Part shown: positions 16,397 to 25,141 of the stretch, one piece after another | Layout of the letters: the number at the start of each line of letters is the position of its first letter | Position numbering within the stretch: position 1 is the stretch's first letter | Assembly (NCBI GenBank): GCA_030525285.1 | Contig: JAUNFA010000009.1 | Coordinates: 1-64,000, forward strand | DNA: 64,000 nucleotides | Reading direction: 5' to 3' | Source: Bacillota bacterium | GTDB taxonomy: Bacteria; Bacillota; Clostridia; Peptostreptococcales; Anaerovoracaceae | The notes under the pieces: generated by a model | What the model was told of the DNA's origin: nothing | Database searches by the model: none | The model's input: the letters and a program-made list of their open reading frames with translations, nothing else | Made by a program: the position numbers and the translations under genes

Positions 16397-17155
16397 ATGA
16401 GTTACAGAGAATTTATCAGCGAACTTAATCTTGAAGGATGTGTCATCGCCTCAACAAGAGTTGATTCACAGGATTACAAATGCGACGATCTTTTCGGATG
16501 TGTTTACAAAGTTTTTCCACAGGTTCTCGAAGGCAGAATCGTAGTTCTCAAGAAGGGTTCATGCAGCTGCGGAGGATTTAACAATAATAGCGGTCTTGTT
16601 GACAGTAGACCGAGCATTCCAGGAGGATTCGGGGTGTTCCTGTCACATGGCTCCGACCAGATGTGGACGCCAAAGGGAGAAAAGTTCAAGTGTTGTCCTG
16701 AAATTGCTGAAGCTATGTTTGATACTCTTCCCAAGGATGTAATGGCAGGACATGATGCAATCAGATTTGAACCTTATAAGGAGGGTATTGAAGCGGATGT
16801 TGTAACGGTATTCTGCACACCGGACCAGCTCAGTGCATTGATAATTCTACACGGTTACAACAGAGGATATTACGACAATGTTGTGGCGACCACGGCATCA
16901 GGATGCGCTTCAATGCTTAGGATTCCATTCAGCGAAATAGACAAGGAAAATTCACGAGCAGTCATTACAGGAACAGATATTGCACAGAGAAAATTTGTGC
17001 AGGAAGATAAGCTGGCAATTTCATTTACAGGCAAAGACTTTGCCTATATGCTGAGTGTAACGGACGAATGCTTTTTCCATGCGGAAGTTTTCAAAAAGAT
17101 TAGCGAGCGTATTCATAAATCAAGTGGAGAGGAAAAATATACAAATCTGGCATAG
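16397..17155 (+). CDS. DUF169 domain-containing protein
   Basis: The 252-residue protein fits the DUF169 family, common in anaerobes and archaea: a Cys-rich GSCSCGGFNNNSGL segment near residues 54-66, the DVVTVFCTPDQLSALI motif, and TTASGCASMLRIPF. The function is not established. The conserved Cys residues hint at metal or cofactor binding, which is inference. TAGGAGGAAACATT gives a strong ribosome binding site. It probably shares a transcript with the MATE gene upstream and is followed by the DUF445 gene after 34 bases. Confidence 0.85.
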   Translation: MSYREFISELNLEGCVIASTRVDSQDYKCDDLFGCVYKVFPQVLEGRIVVLKKGSCSCGGFNNNSGLVDSRPSIPGGFGVFLSHGSDQMWTPKGEKFKCCPEIAEAMFDTLPKDVMAGHDAIRFEPYKEGIEADVVTVFCTPDQLSALIILHGYNRGYYDNVVATTASGCASMLRIPFSEIDKENSRAVITGTDIAQRKFVQEDKLAISFTGKDFAYMLSVTDECFFHAEVFKKISERIHKSSGEEKYTNLA

Positions 17156-17189
17156 GTTGGATTAGAAAAGCAGGAAACGAGGTTACAGA

Positions 17190-18098
17190 ATGGATTTATC
17201 ACTATTAACAGGACCGTTAGTAGGAGCAATCATAGGCTATTTCACTAATTATCTGGCAGTAAAAATGCTGTTCAGACCGCGAAATGAAGTGAGAATTGGC
17301 GGCTGGACAGTGCCAATGACACCAGGAGTCATTCCCAAGGGTAAATCAAGGCTTGCGCGCGCCATAGGCAAAGCGGTATCGGAGAATCTTCTTACGAAGG
17401 AGGATTTGAGCGGATACCTTCTCAACGAAGAGACAACAAACGCAGTAACAGACAAGGCTGTAGATTTTCTCAATAAGGAAATAAAAGAAGACATAATAGA
17501 AATAGCAGGGACTGGCGAAGAAGATTACGAGGGAAAAAAGACAAAGGTCATAAATCGAATATCTGCATACTTTTGCGAGGAAATAGGGAAGCTTCCCGTT
17601 AAAGACCAGGTAACACGTGTTCTCGTTGAAGCGGCGCAGGAAAAAATAAGAGAACTGGCGGCTGAAGGCGGGATGACTGCAATGATTGCAATGATGCTCC
17701 CTGAAGAAAAAATCATAGAACTTGCTGGTCCCATGGGTTGGAAGACAGAGAAGTTCATTAACGATAATGCATACGATTATATTCACCCTCTCCTGCACAG
17801 TAAGGCGTCCCAGCTTGAACAGGAAAGGGCAATGGACCTGCTCAACGATTTTGATCTTGAAGACAGAAAGATCAGGGATTTCATAAGCAGTGCATATACG
17901 GGATTTGTAAGTGACAATATCGGCAAGGTAATTGACAAGATAGATATTGCAGGAATGGTAGAAAGCAAAATAAACGACATGAGTGTTGAAGAACTTGAAA
18001 CCATGGTGCTTTCTGTAATGAAAAAAGAGCTGAACATGATAGTAAGACTGGGTGCACTTATCGGTTTTGTCATAGGTATTGTTAACGTGTTTATTTAA
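17190..18098 (+). CDS. DUF445 family membrane protein
   Basis: The 302-residue protein has the DUF445 signature at its N-terminus: GPLVGAIIGYFTNYLAVKMLFRPRNEVRIGGWTVPMTPGVIPK, with the first membrane segment inside it. A long charged helical middle part follows (about 60-270), and a C-terminal membrane segment (RLGALIGFVIGIVNVF). Relatives are widespread in Firmicutes (YheB-like) and of unknown role. The two-anchor, helical layout suggests a membrane-tethered structural protein; this is inference. A 49-base gap separates it from the small membrane protein downstream. Confidence 0.87.
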   Translation: MDLSLLTGPLVGAIIGYFTNYLAVKMLFRPRNEVRIGGWTVPMTPGVIPKGKSRLARAIGKAVSENLLTKEDLSGYLLNEETTNAVTDKAVDFLNKEIKEDIIEIAGTGEEDYEGKKTKVINRISAYFCEEIGKLPVKDQVTRVLVEAAQEKIRELAAEGGMTAMIAMMLPEEKIIELAGPMGWKTEKFINDNAYDYIHPLLHSKASQLEQERAMDLLNDFDLEDRKIRDFISSAYTGFVSDNIGKVIDKIDIAGMVESKINDMSVEELETMVLSVMKKELNMIVRLGALIGFVIGIVNVFI

Positions 18099-18146
18099 TT
18101 GTTGCATTGATATGGCAGATGATAAGGTAAGGTGAAAGGAGATTGT

Positions 18147-18560
18147 ATGGAGCAGTTTTTGTACGGAGTGGTAGGTGTCATAGCACAGTTTCACAGCTAT
18201 ATTCTAAGCCTAAACAATAACTATGAAGCAAGTTTCAATGACAAGGAACTGCACTTCCTTGTGCTGGGAATCGTAGGAATAATACTGGTGTTCATTGCAC
18301 ATCCGATTTTCAAATGGCTGGCCAATACAGGGCATGTAATGGTGATAACGTTTATGTACGTTCTGACTATAATGATTGTAATCGCCTTTGCCATTGAGAT
18401 TGGACAGGGAGCAACTGGAACAGGTGTTATGGAGTTTGATGACATCGTGTATGGTATCGGCGGATTTTTGGCGATGTTCATTGTTTTCATGGTGATTCGT
18501 GGAATTTATCACCTGATAAAACGATGGGTGACAAAGGATGATGACGAGTGGTACAGCTAA
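18147..18560 (+). CDS. small integral membrane protein, unknown
   Basis: The protein has about 137 residues and four hydrophobic segments (about 5-20, 40-60, 68-88, 100-125), with a short charged C-terminus (RWVTKDDDEWYS). I do not recognise a family. The ATG at 18147 follows AAAGGAG with good spacing; the GTG at 18132 overlaps that site and is less likely. Its position directly after the DUF445 gene suggests one transcript and a shared membrane role, but nothing in the sequence names it. Confidence 0.7.
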   Translation: MEQFLYGVVGVIAQFHSYILSLNNNYEASFNDKELHFLVLGIVGIILVFIAHPIFKWLANTGHVMVITFMYVLTIMIVIAFAIEIGQGATGTGVMEFDDIVYGIGGFLAMFIVFMVIRGIYHLIKRWVTKDDDEWYS

Positions 18561-18646
18561 AAGGTGCTGATTTATGTGGCACTTTATGGTATTCTAAACC
18601 TTAAAGGGCAGGACCCTTAATTTATTAAGAAAAGAGGATAAAGCAG

Positions 18647-20287
18647 ATGCCTGTAACGGATTTACTAGAGAGAAACCACAAATTATATGGTGAAGAGGTG
18701 GCTCTTGTTGAGCTTAACCCTCTCGTTAAAGATAAAATGAAGAGAACCTGGAAAGATTACGATCTTGTTCAGCAGACGGAACTGCAGCCTTATAGGAGAG
18801 AAATCACGTGGAGTGTGTTTGATGAAAAGGCAAACAGAGTTGCCAACATGCTCATAAATCGCGGAGTTCAGCCGGGAGACAGAGTTGCAATCCTTATGTT
18901 TAACTGTCTGGAGTGGCTGCCGATTTACTTTGGCATTCTTAAGACAGGGGCAATTGCAGTACCTTTTAATTTCAGATTTGACGCTGAAGAAATAAAGTAC
19001 TGTGCAGACCTTGCAGAAGTTCAGGTACTGTTTTTTGGCCCGGAATTTATCGGAAGAATCGAATCGATTGAGGAAGAACTGAGCAAGGGAAGACTTCTCA
19101 TTTTCGTTGGTGACGGTTGTCCTACTTTCGCAGAAAGCTACAGGGAGATGGTGGCAGACTGTTCAAGCCAGCCGCCACTTGTCAGACTTGAGGAAGAAGA
19201 CGACGCCGCAATTTACTTCTCTTCAGGAACAACGGGATTCCCGAAAGCAATTCTGCACAATCACGAAAGTCTCATGCAGGCAGCTCAGATGGAGCAGAAG
19301 CATCACGATATAGGAAGAAAGGACGTTTTTCTGTGCATTCCGCCTCTTTATCATACAGGAGCCAAGTTCCACTGGATGGGAAGCCTGTGTGCCGGCAGCA
19401 AGGCAGTTCTTCTCAAGGGTACTACTCCGGAGATTATTCTCAATGCAGTATCGGCAGAGGGCTGTACGATAGTATGGCTGCTCGTACCGTGGGCTCAGGA
19501 GATTCTGGATTCACTGGATAGAGGAGATGTTAAGCTGGAGGATTACAAGCTGGATCAGTGGAGACTTATGCACATTGGAGCACAGCCTGTACCGCCATCA
19601 CTTATCAAGCACTGGAAAGATTATTTCCCTAACCATCAATATGATACAAACTACGGTCTAAGTGAGTCGACAGGTCCGGGATGTGTGCATCTGGGTGTCG
19701 AAAACATTCATAAGGTTGGAGCCATTGGAATCCCGGGCTATAGATGGAAGTGCCGAATTGTAGGTGCTGATGACAAGGAAGTTGAGCAGGGTCAGGTTGG
19801 AGAACTTATAGTCAGAGGTCCTGGCGTGATGACATGCTATTACAACGACCCTAAGGCAACCGCCGAAACCCTCAAGAACGGATGGCTGTATACAGGCGAT
19901 ATGGCTATGCAGGATGAGGATGGATTCATATATCTGGTTGACCGTAAGAAGGACGTTATCATCAGCGGAGGAGAAAACATCTATCCTGTACAGATTGAAA
20001 ACTTCCTGGCGGCATATGACAAGGTTAAGGATGTGGCTGTAATAGGACTTCCGGACAGACGTCTGGGTGAAATCACAGGCGCAATTATCAGTGTCAAGGA
20101 AGGCATGGAATGTACCGAAGAAGAAATAAACGAATATTGTCATGAACTGCCAAGATACAAGAGACCTAAGAAAATAATATTTGCTGACGTTCCGAGAAAC
20201 GCAACAGGCAAAATTGAAAAACCGGTTCTTCGCAAAAAATACGGAGCGGAGCATCTGGTTGCCCAGCAGATTAAATCAGAAGAATAA
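18647..20287 (+). CDS. AMP-dependent acyl-CoA synthetase/ligase
   Basis: The 546-residue protein is an ANL-superfamily adenylating enzyme. It shows the P-loop AAIYFSSGTTGFPKAILHNH (about 187-206), the NYGLSESTGPG motif, YTGDMAMQDEDGFIYLVDRKKDVIISGGENIYP, and the C-terminal catalytic Lys region PRNATGKIEKPVLR. Such enzymes activate a carboxylic acid with ATP and join it to CoA. The acid is not identifiable here; the length and the VPFNFRF motif resemble medium- or long-chain fatty acid ligases. It appears to be a single gene; AAAGAGGATAAAGCAG precedes the ATG. Confidence 0.92.
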   Translation: MPVTDLLERNHKLYGEEVALVELNPLVKDKMKRTWKDYDLVQQTELQPYRREITWSVFDEKANRVANMLINRGVQPGDRVAILMFNCLEWLPIYFGILKTGAIAVPFNFRFDAEEIKYCADLAEVQVLFFGPEFIGRIESIEEELSKGRLLIFVGDGCPTFAESYREMVADCSSQPPLVRLEEEDDAAIYFSSGTTGFPKAILHNHESLMQAAQMEQKHHDIGRKDVFLCIPPLYHTGAKFHWMGSLCAGSKAVLLKGTTPEIILNAVSAEGCTIVWLLVPWAQEILDSLDRGDVKLEDYKLDQWRLMHIGAQPVPPSLIKHWKDYFPNHQYDTNYGLSESTGPGCVHLGVENIHKVGAIGIPGYRWKCRIVGADDKEVEQGQVGELIVRGPGVMTCYYNDPKATAETLKNGWLYTGDMAMQDEDGFIYLVDRKKDVIISGGENIYPVQIENFLAAYDKVKDVAVIGLPDRRLGEITGAIISVKEGMECTEEEINEYCHELPRYKRPKKIIFADVPRNATGKIEKPVLRKKYGAEHLVAQQIKSEE

Positions 20288-20367
20288 TGTTATTAAGCAC
20301 TGCTTTGTGGTTATCCATGAAGCGGTGTTTTAATTTGTTTTTTGCACTTTTCAAGAGAGACGCTATG

Positions 20368-20376
20368 TGCTATCAT
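20368..20376 (+). promoter_or_regulatory. candidate promoter of the pan operon
   Basis: TGCTATCAT is an extended -10, and TTTCAA at 20349-20354 is a possible -35 (spacing 16). The 13 bases 20368-20380 are identical to 14665-14677 at the leader promoter upstream of the MATE gene. Confidence 0.5.
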
Positions 20377-20379
20377 AAT

Positions 20380-20482
20380 GCTCGGATGGGTAGTATTCGA
20401 AGGAAACTATACCGTTTGATACAAAGACATATTCATTGTAATCTGTGCAGTCGTTAAAGCTGCACCGCTTATATCCGCGAGG
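20380..20482 (+). ncRNA. candidate structured leader RNA of the pan operon
   Basis: The 5' region of panG can form a closing stem (CGGAT 20383-20387 with ATCCG 20473-20477). Inside it are three hairpins: GGTAGT with ACTATACC (20389-20413, two bulged bases), GATACAA with TTGTAATC (20418-20443, one bulged A), and GTGCAG with CTGCAC (20445-20465, perfect). A small palindrome GCCATATGGC follows at 20511-20520, before the ribosome binding site. A pan RNA motif, stems with bulged A residues upstream of pantothenate genes in Firmicutes, has been described; this leader shares the position and bulges. I could not compare it with the consensus. Confidence 0.45.
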
Positions 20483-20535
20483 AACAAGACGAAAAGATCG
20501 AACTCTGACGGCCATATGGCGGAAGGAGGAGTAGG

Positions 20536-21405
20536 ATGAATATAGGTTTTATAGGAGCAGGCAAGGTAGGCTGCAGTTTAGGCAGATATTTTGCAGAGGG
20601 AGGACTGTCCCTTTCGGGTTATTACAGCATTCCCCGGAATACGTCGCTGGAAGCGGCACAATTTACAAACACTTACAGTTTTGAATCAGCTGAAGATTTG
20701 ATAAAAGAGTGCGATTGCGTGTTCGTAACTGTTCCAGATGGTTTAATCGGAAGTGTCTGGGAAGACATTAAAGATTACAATCTTAAAGGTAAGATAATAT
20801 GTCATTGTAGTGGTGCCATGACTTCAGCAGATGCCTTTGCTGGCATTGAGAAGACGGGAGCATCAGGATATTCGGTCCATCCGCTGTTTGCAGTAAGTGA
20901 CAGATACAGCACTTACAAAGAACTGCCGGGTGTTTTTTTTACTCTGGAGGGGGATGAGGACAGAATTGGAGAGGTGGCCGAGCTTATCGGAAGCCTTGGC
21001 AATCCTGTGCGAGTAATCAGCGGAGAAGACAAAACAATGTATCATTGCGCAGCAGCTGCTGCAAGCAATCTCGTGTGCGGCATATTGGATATGAGTTTCG
21101 ACCTCATGGAAAGGTGTGGTTTTAGCGAAGAGGACGCTAGAAGTGCTATGGGAGCACTGATACGCGGTAACGTTGAACATGTCCTTGAAGTGGGAACTGC
21201 CGAAGGTCTGACCGGGCCAATAGAACGAAATGATGTTGATACAGTGAGAAAACATATTGAATGTCTCAAAGGAAGTGACACTGCTCAGGAAAGAGAAATG
21301 TACAAAACGGTAAGTCTGAGACTTACGGACATGGCCTCTGAACGTCATTGTGACAGAGATTATTCACCGATGAGAAAACTGCTTGAAGAAAGGGAAGACA
21401 AATGA
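20536..21405 (+). CDS. panG: Rossmann-like/DUF2520 oxidoreductase, probable ketopantoate reductase PanG
   Basis: The 289-residue protein starts with an NAD(P)-binding Rossmann motif (MNIGFIGAGKVGCSLGRYF) and continues with FVTVPDGLIGSVW and HCSGAMTSADAF. The C-terminal helical DUF2520 domain (about 165-275, ending near GPIERNDVDTVRKHI) follows. PanG is an alternative ketopantoate reductase in bacteria without PanE. The assignment rests mainly on context: it is the first gene of a tight operon with panB (4-base ATGA overlap) and panC, and supplies the missing reduction of ketopantoate to pantoate. GGAAGGAGGAGTAGG precedes the ATG. Confidence 0.78.
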   Translation: MNIGFIGAGKVGCSLGRYFAEGGLSLSGYYSIPRNTSLEAAQFTNTYSFESAEDLIKECDCVFVTVPDGLIGSVWEDIKDYNLKGKIICHCSGAMTSADAFAGIEKTGASGYSVHPLFAVSDRYSTYKELPGVFFTLEGDEDRIGEVAELIGSLGNPVRVISGEDKTMYHCAAAAASNLVCGILDMSFDLMERCGFSEEDARSAMGALIRGNVEHVLEVGTAEGLTGPIERNDVDTVRKHIECLKGSDTAQEREMYKTVSLRLTDMASERHCDRDYSPMRKLLEEREDK

Positions 21406-22229
21406 AAAAAACAGTAGGAAGCCTCCTTGGACAGAAGGAAGCAGGTAAGAAGATATCAATGCTGACATGCTATGACTACACAACTGCAAAGCTTATGGAA
21501 GCGGCAGAAATAGATACAATTCTTGTAGGGGATTCATTAGGAATGACAATGCTCGGATATCCCGATACACTGTCAGTTACTGTGGATGACATGATACACC
21601 ACGGTAAAGCGGTATGTAGAGGAGTAAAGGATATATTCGTTGTAATGGACATGCCGTTCATGTCATATCAGACATCTGTATACGACGCTCTTGCCAATGC
21701 AGGAAGACTTATCAAGGAGACTGGAGCTAACGCAGTAAAGCTTGAGGGCGGTGCTGCAGTATGCGATCAGATCAGAGCGATTACAGATGCTGGAATCCCG
21801 GTAGTTGCGCATATTGGAATGACACCTCAGTCAGTGAATGCAATGGGAGGTTTTAAATGTCAGGGCAAGGACGTGGCTAAGGCACAGCAGATTATTGACG
21901 ATGCACTTGCTGTTCAGGAGGCGGGAGCATTTATGGTAGTTTTGGAATGCATACCGTCAGCTCTTGCAGCAATGATTACGAAGAAACTGATGATACCTAC
22001 CATAGGAATAGGAGCCGGAGTTGAATGCGATGGACAGGTTCTTGTATGGCAGGACATGATGTCGCTTAATATGGACATGAAACCGAAGTTTGTCAAATCC
22101 TTTGCAGAAGGTGGAGAATTGATGAGAAATGCATTCGCAGAATTTGATTCTCAGGTCAAAGAGGGAGCATTCCCGGGGCCTGAACATGGATTCAAAATCG
22201 ACGATGAGGTAATGGCGAAACTGAAATAG
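21402..22229 (+). CDS. panB: 3-methyl-2-oxobutanoate hydroxymethyltransferase PanB
   Basis: PanB transfers a hydroxymethyl group from methylene-tetrahydrofolate to 2-oxoisovalerate, giving ketopantoate, the first committed step of pantothenate synthesis. The 275-residue length is typical. It shows MLTCYDYTTAKLMEAAEIDTILVGDSLGMTMLGYPDTL, the metal-binding region VVMDMPFMSY, AVKLEGG, VAHIGMTPQSVNAMGGFKCQG and IGIGAGVECDGQVLVWQDM. Its ATG overlaps the panG stop by four bases, and panC follows after 12 bases. Confidence 0.97.
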   Translation: MKKTVGSLLGQKEAGKKISMLTCYDYTTAKLMEAAEIDTILVGDSLGMTMLGYPDTLSVTVDDMIHHGKAVCRGVKDIFVVMDMPFMSYQTSVYDALANAGRLIKETGANAVKLEGGAAVCDQIRAITDAGIPVVAHIGMTPQSVNAMGGFKCQGKDVAKAQQIIDDALAVQEAGAFMVVLECIPSALAAMITKKLMIPTIGIGAGVECDGQVLVWQDMMSLNMDMKPKFVKSFAEGGELMRNAFAEFDSQVKEGAFPGPEHGFKIDDEVMAKLK

Positions 22230-22241
22230 AGAGGAAAACAA

Positions 22242-23090
22242 ATGAGAGTTGCAGTAACGGTGGAAGAAATTCGCAATCAGGTCAAAGAATGGAAGAGAGA
22301 AGGGTTAAGCGTAGGTCTTGTGCCCACAATGGGAGCACTTCATGAAGGCCACGCATCCCTTGTTGATGCATCTGTGAAAAGCTGTGACAGAACGGTCACA
22401 TCAATATTCGTGAACCCGAAACAGTTCGGCAAAAGTGAGGATTTGGACAGTTATCCGAGAACTTTTGATGAGGATTGCAGAATTCTTGAAGAACGGGGAT
22501 GCGACATGGTTTTCGCACCGACTGTAGATGTAATGTATCCCGATGGTTTCGGAGCAGAAATTCAAATAACTACAGACATGGTCAATCAGCTTTGCGGAGC
22601 ATCAAGACCGGGACACTTCAAAGGTGTATGCACTGTAGTCGGCAAACTGTTTAACATTGTGGCTCCTGACAAGGCATTCTTTGGAGAGAAGGACGCACAG
22701 CAGCTTGCGGTAATCAGGAAGATGGTAAAAGACCTTAACTTTGATGTTGAGGTTGTAGGATGTCCCACAATCAGAGAGGCTGATGGATTGGCAAAATCCA
22801 GCAGAAATGTGTATATGAATGAGGAAGAACGCAATGCTGCAGGAATATTATATCAGTCCATGCTGAAGGCACAGGAACTTATAAAGAATGGTGAACGCAG
22901 TGCTGAGACGATTGCAGAACAAATGAAAGCACTAATCGCGACAGAAGGAATGGCTCAGATTGATTATGTCAGAATAGTTGACGGACTGACACTTCTTCCG
23001 ACAGATGAAGTCAAGGCTGGAGATCTGGTGGCACTTGCAGTTTGTTTCGGGAACACAAGACTTATAGATAATTTCACCGTATCATTCTGA
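22242..23090 (+). CDS. panC: pantothenate synthetase PanC
   Basis: PanC joins pantoate and beta-alanine using ATP. The 282-residue protein shows the HIGH-like motif in VPTMGALHEGHASLVDAS, SIFVNPKQFGKSEDLDSYPRT, and then FGEKDAQQLAVIRKMVKDL and READGLAKSSRNVYM (KMSKS-like loop). It is the last gene of the pan operon. No panD (aspartate decarboxylase) is present in the window, so the beta-alanine source is not visible here. GAGAGGAAAACAA precedes the ATG. Confidence 0.97.
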   Translation: MRVAVTVEEIRNQVKEWKREGLSVGLVPTMGALHEGHASLVDASVKSCDRTVTSIFVNPKQFGKSEDLDSYPRTFDEDCRILEERGCDMVFAPTVDVMYPDGFGAEIQITTDMVNQLCGASRPGHFKGVCTVVGKLFNIVAPDKAFFGEKDAQQLAVIRKMVKDLNFDVEVVGCPTIREADGLAKSSRNVYMNEEERNAAGILYQSMLKAQELIKNGERSAETIAEQMKALIATEGMAQIDYVRIVDGLTLLPTDEVKAGDLVALAVCFGNTRLIDNFTVSF

Positions 23091-23155
23091 TTTGTTGTAT
23101 AATTAAGAGCGTAGGTTAATGCCTGCGCTTTTAAAATGGACTTAATGGAGGGAAT

Positions 23156-23671
23156 ATGGATTTTTTGAAGATGGCACAGGAGCGATATTCGGTTCGCTCT
23201 TACTCACAACATCTGGTAGAGGATGAAAAAATTGAAAGAATACTTAAGGCAGCACAGTATGCACCGACAGCACTGAATTTTCAGCCTCAGAAGATTTATG
23301 TGATAAAAAGCGCCGAAGCAATGGAAAAACTGAGATTCGTATGCAGATTTGTCAAGGATGCTCCCATGGCAATGCTTATATGTTATGACATGACCAAATC
23401 GTGGAAGCATGCTCCGGACAAGCTGGATTCGGGAGAAATGGACTGTGCGATTACGGCGACGCACATGATGCTTGAAGCGTGGGAACAGGGTATCGGCACA
23501 TGTTTTATAAGAGGTTACAATAACAGAGACATTGTGGGCATGTTCAATCTTCCGGAGCACATTAAGCCTGCATGCCTTTTGTCGATGGGATATCCGTCAG
23601 AGAAGTCCCATCCATATGCCAAAATGCACAGTGTTTATCGTGACCTTGATGAAATGGTAGAGGAATTGTAA
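23156..23671 (+). CDS. nitroreductase family protein
   Basis: The 171-residue protein is a small FMN-dependent nitroreductase-fold protein. It has an N-terminal RYSVRSYSQHLVEDEKIERILKAAQYAPTALNFQPQKIYV (FMN phosphate site), a central ATHMMLEAWEQGIGTCFIRGY and SMGYPSEKSHP. Such enzymes reduce nitro compounds, flavins or quinones with NAD(P)H; the natural substrate is unknown. GGAGGGAATATGG gives the start. The next gene starts two bases after its stop. Confidence 0.9.
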   Translation: MDFLKMAQERYSVRSYSQHLVEDEKIERILKAAQYAPTALNFQPQKIYVIKSAEAMEKLRFVCRFVKDAPMAMLICYDMTKSWKHAPDKLDSGEMDCAITATHMMLEAWEQGIGTCFIRGYNNRDIVGMFNLPEHIKPACLLSMGYPSEKSHPYAKMHSVYRDLDEMVEEL

Positions 23672-23673
23672 TT

Positions 23674-24543
23674 ATGGAAGCTTTGCGTAAGGTAACATTA
23701 TGGATTCTCATGCTGGTAATGCTCCTTTGTGAGTGTGTGGTTATGGGAATCTTCGCAGTAGATGCAGGTTCAGGTCAGAAAAGTGTGGCGAAAGCCCTTG
23801 CGAAATCGGATATCATATCAGACATTGTAGAAGAATCACTCAAGAAGAATTCAGTTAACGGGGAAGCTTTTTATGGTGAAACAATTGAAAAACTTGCGAA
23901 ATCCGATGCGATGACAGAATTTTTCGCAACATATATCTCCAACGGAATCCGGGAATCGGTATATGGGTATGAGGTGGAGGAAATCGCATACGATAAGTTG
24001 TTGCAGGCTGTTGATGAGGGAATCGCCCAGGTCAACAGGGAGAGCGACGTCAATATTACATCTGACCAGAAACAGATTTTTATGGGGGCGGTAAGCAGGA
24101 CGGCGCCGGACCTTACAAAGGGATTGAATACTGTGATATCAGGGTATGAAGCGACGGCTACAGGTGAATACGGAGAGACTGCGGCAGCAATGGAAAACAA
24201 GTCTGCAATTAATACGGTAATGAAGCTTACAACGAGAATCATTCTGATAGCAGTAATTGCCTTCACAATTATGCTCATTGCAATGCTGTCAAGAAGTGAT
24301 AGGAGAGGAATTCTGCGCGTAGCAGGAACTACATTGGTAGCAACATTATTGTATGGATATGCTGCTTTCAGAGGAACGGGTGCCGTATCGGAATCAAGCG
24401 ATATTTTCCTTAACGAACTGGTGAAGTCCGGTGCAGGTGCAGTAGCAATCGGAGGTTTGGTGACAACGGCAATTATGGTTGTAATCGGAATTGTTGTAAG
24501 GAGAGGCAGAGACAGAAGGAAACAGGGAGAATTTTCACATTAA
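23674..24543 (+). CDS. membrane protein of unknown function
   Basis: The 289-residue protein has one N-terminal membrane segment (about 7-28), a long extracytoplasmic helical region with many Asp, Glu and Ser residues (about 33-175), and then three membrane segments (about 186-206, 215-230, 252-272). It ends in a basic tail (RRGRDRRKQGEFSH). I recognise no family. The layout, a large external loop between the first and second segments, resembles sensor or cell-envelope proteins, but no motif supports a role. It starts two bases after the nitroreductase stop. Confidence 0.7.
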   Translation: MEALRKVTLWILMLVMLLCECVVMGIFAVDAGSGQKSVAKALAKSDIISDIVEESLKKNSVNGEAFYGETIEKLAKSDAMTEFFATYISNGIRESVYGYEVEEIAYDKLLQAVDEGIAQVNRESDVNITSDQKQIFMGAVSRTAPDLTKGLNTVISGYEATATGEYGETAAAMENKSAINTVMKLTTRIILIAVIAFTIMLIAMLSRSDRRGILRVAGTTLVATLLYGYAAFRGTGAVSESSDIFLNELVKSGAGAVAIGGLVTTAIMVVIGIVVRRGRDRRKQGEFSH

Positions 24544-24626
24544 AAAGATGTTTTCTACACAGTATCCACATAATCCGATAAGATAATGTTAATTGTAATT
24601 ATTAAAGTAAAAGCGAGGTATCATTC

Positions 24627-25043
24627 ATGAAAATGAAAAAATCAAAACTGGTAATCGGGCTGTACATAATAGCCGGACTCCTTGGAATTGTAACCATTTA
24701 TATGCTTATATCATCAATAGCATATCTTAACAGTTATGTTCAGGCATATGGCGTATCCATTACTGATCTTGGTGAAGATGCATTCTCATATATCATGTCA
24801 AATTCGGCAAGTTATCTGATATATGGAATTCTAGTGTTTGCAGCAGCTAAGATTCTTGATGAGGTAAGAATGCTGAGATGCAGAGTTGAATGTTGCGGAT
24901 GTGCTTCAGAGGAATGTGATGAAGCTGTTGAGCAGGAAGCCGATGCTGCAGAGCCGGCAGTATCAGTATGCACAGAAATAGCAGTTTCAAATGCGGGTAA
25001 GGTTCCGCCAATCTACACTTCAAAGTCATTTATCAGATACTAA
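24627..25043 (+). CDS. small two-segment membrane protein, unknown
   Basis: The 138-residue protein has a basic N-terminus (MKMKKSK), two membrane segments (about 8-32 and 58-74), and a cytoplasmic tail with a Cys cluster (CRVECCGCASEEC, about 85-97) and an acidic stretch. The tail may bind metal, but no known motif fits. No family is recognised. GAGG precedes the ATG, and a strong terminator follows at 25065. Confidence 0.7.
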   Translation: MKMKKSKLVIGLYIIAGLLGIVTIYMLISSIAYLNSYVQAYGVSITDLGEDAFSYIMSNSASYLIYGILVFAAAKILDEVRMLRCRVECCGCASEECDEAVEQEADAAEPAVSVCTEIAVSNAGKVPPIYTSKSFIRY

Positions 25044-25064
25044 CAAAGGTTAAAGATTATATGA

Positions 25065-25093
25065 GAGAAGAACAGGGCGACTGTTCTTCTTTT
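25065..25093 (+). terminator. intrinsic terminator
   Basis: AGAAGAACAG (25066-25075) pairs with CTGTTCTTCT (25081-25090) around a five-base loop, followed by T residues. Confidence 0.88.
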
Positions 25094-25094
25094 A

Positions 25095-25103
25095 TGTTAT
25101 AAT
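25095..25103 (+). promoter_or_regulatory. extended -10 promoter of the phosphohexomutase
   Basis: TGTTATAAT lies 38 bases before the ATG at 25142 and directly after the upstream terminator. Confidence 0.55.
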
Positions 25104-25141
25104 GAAGGGGAGAGTTTGCTTTAACAGAATGGAGATTAGAA

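Noticed and set aside
20380-20482. T-box, TPP or THF riboswitch in the pan leader
   Set aside because: None of the conserved boxes I remember for these classes (such as the T-box sequence or TPP core) is present.
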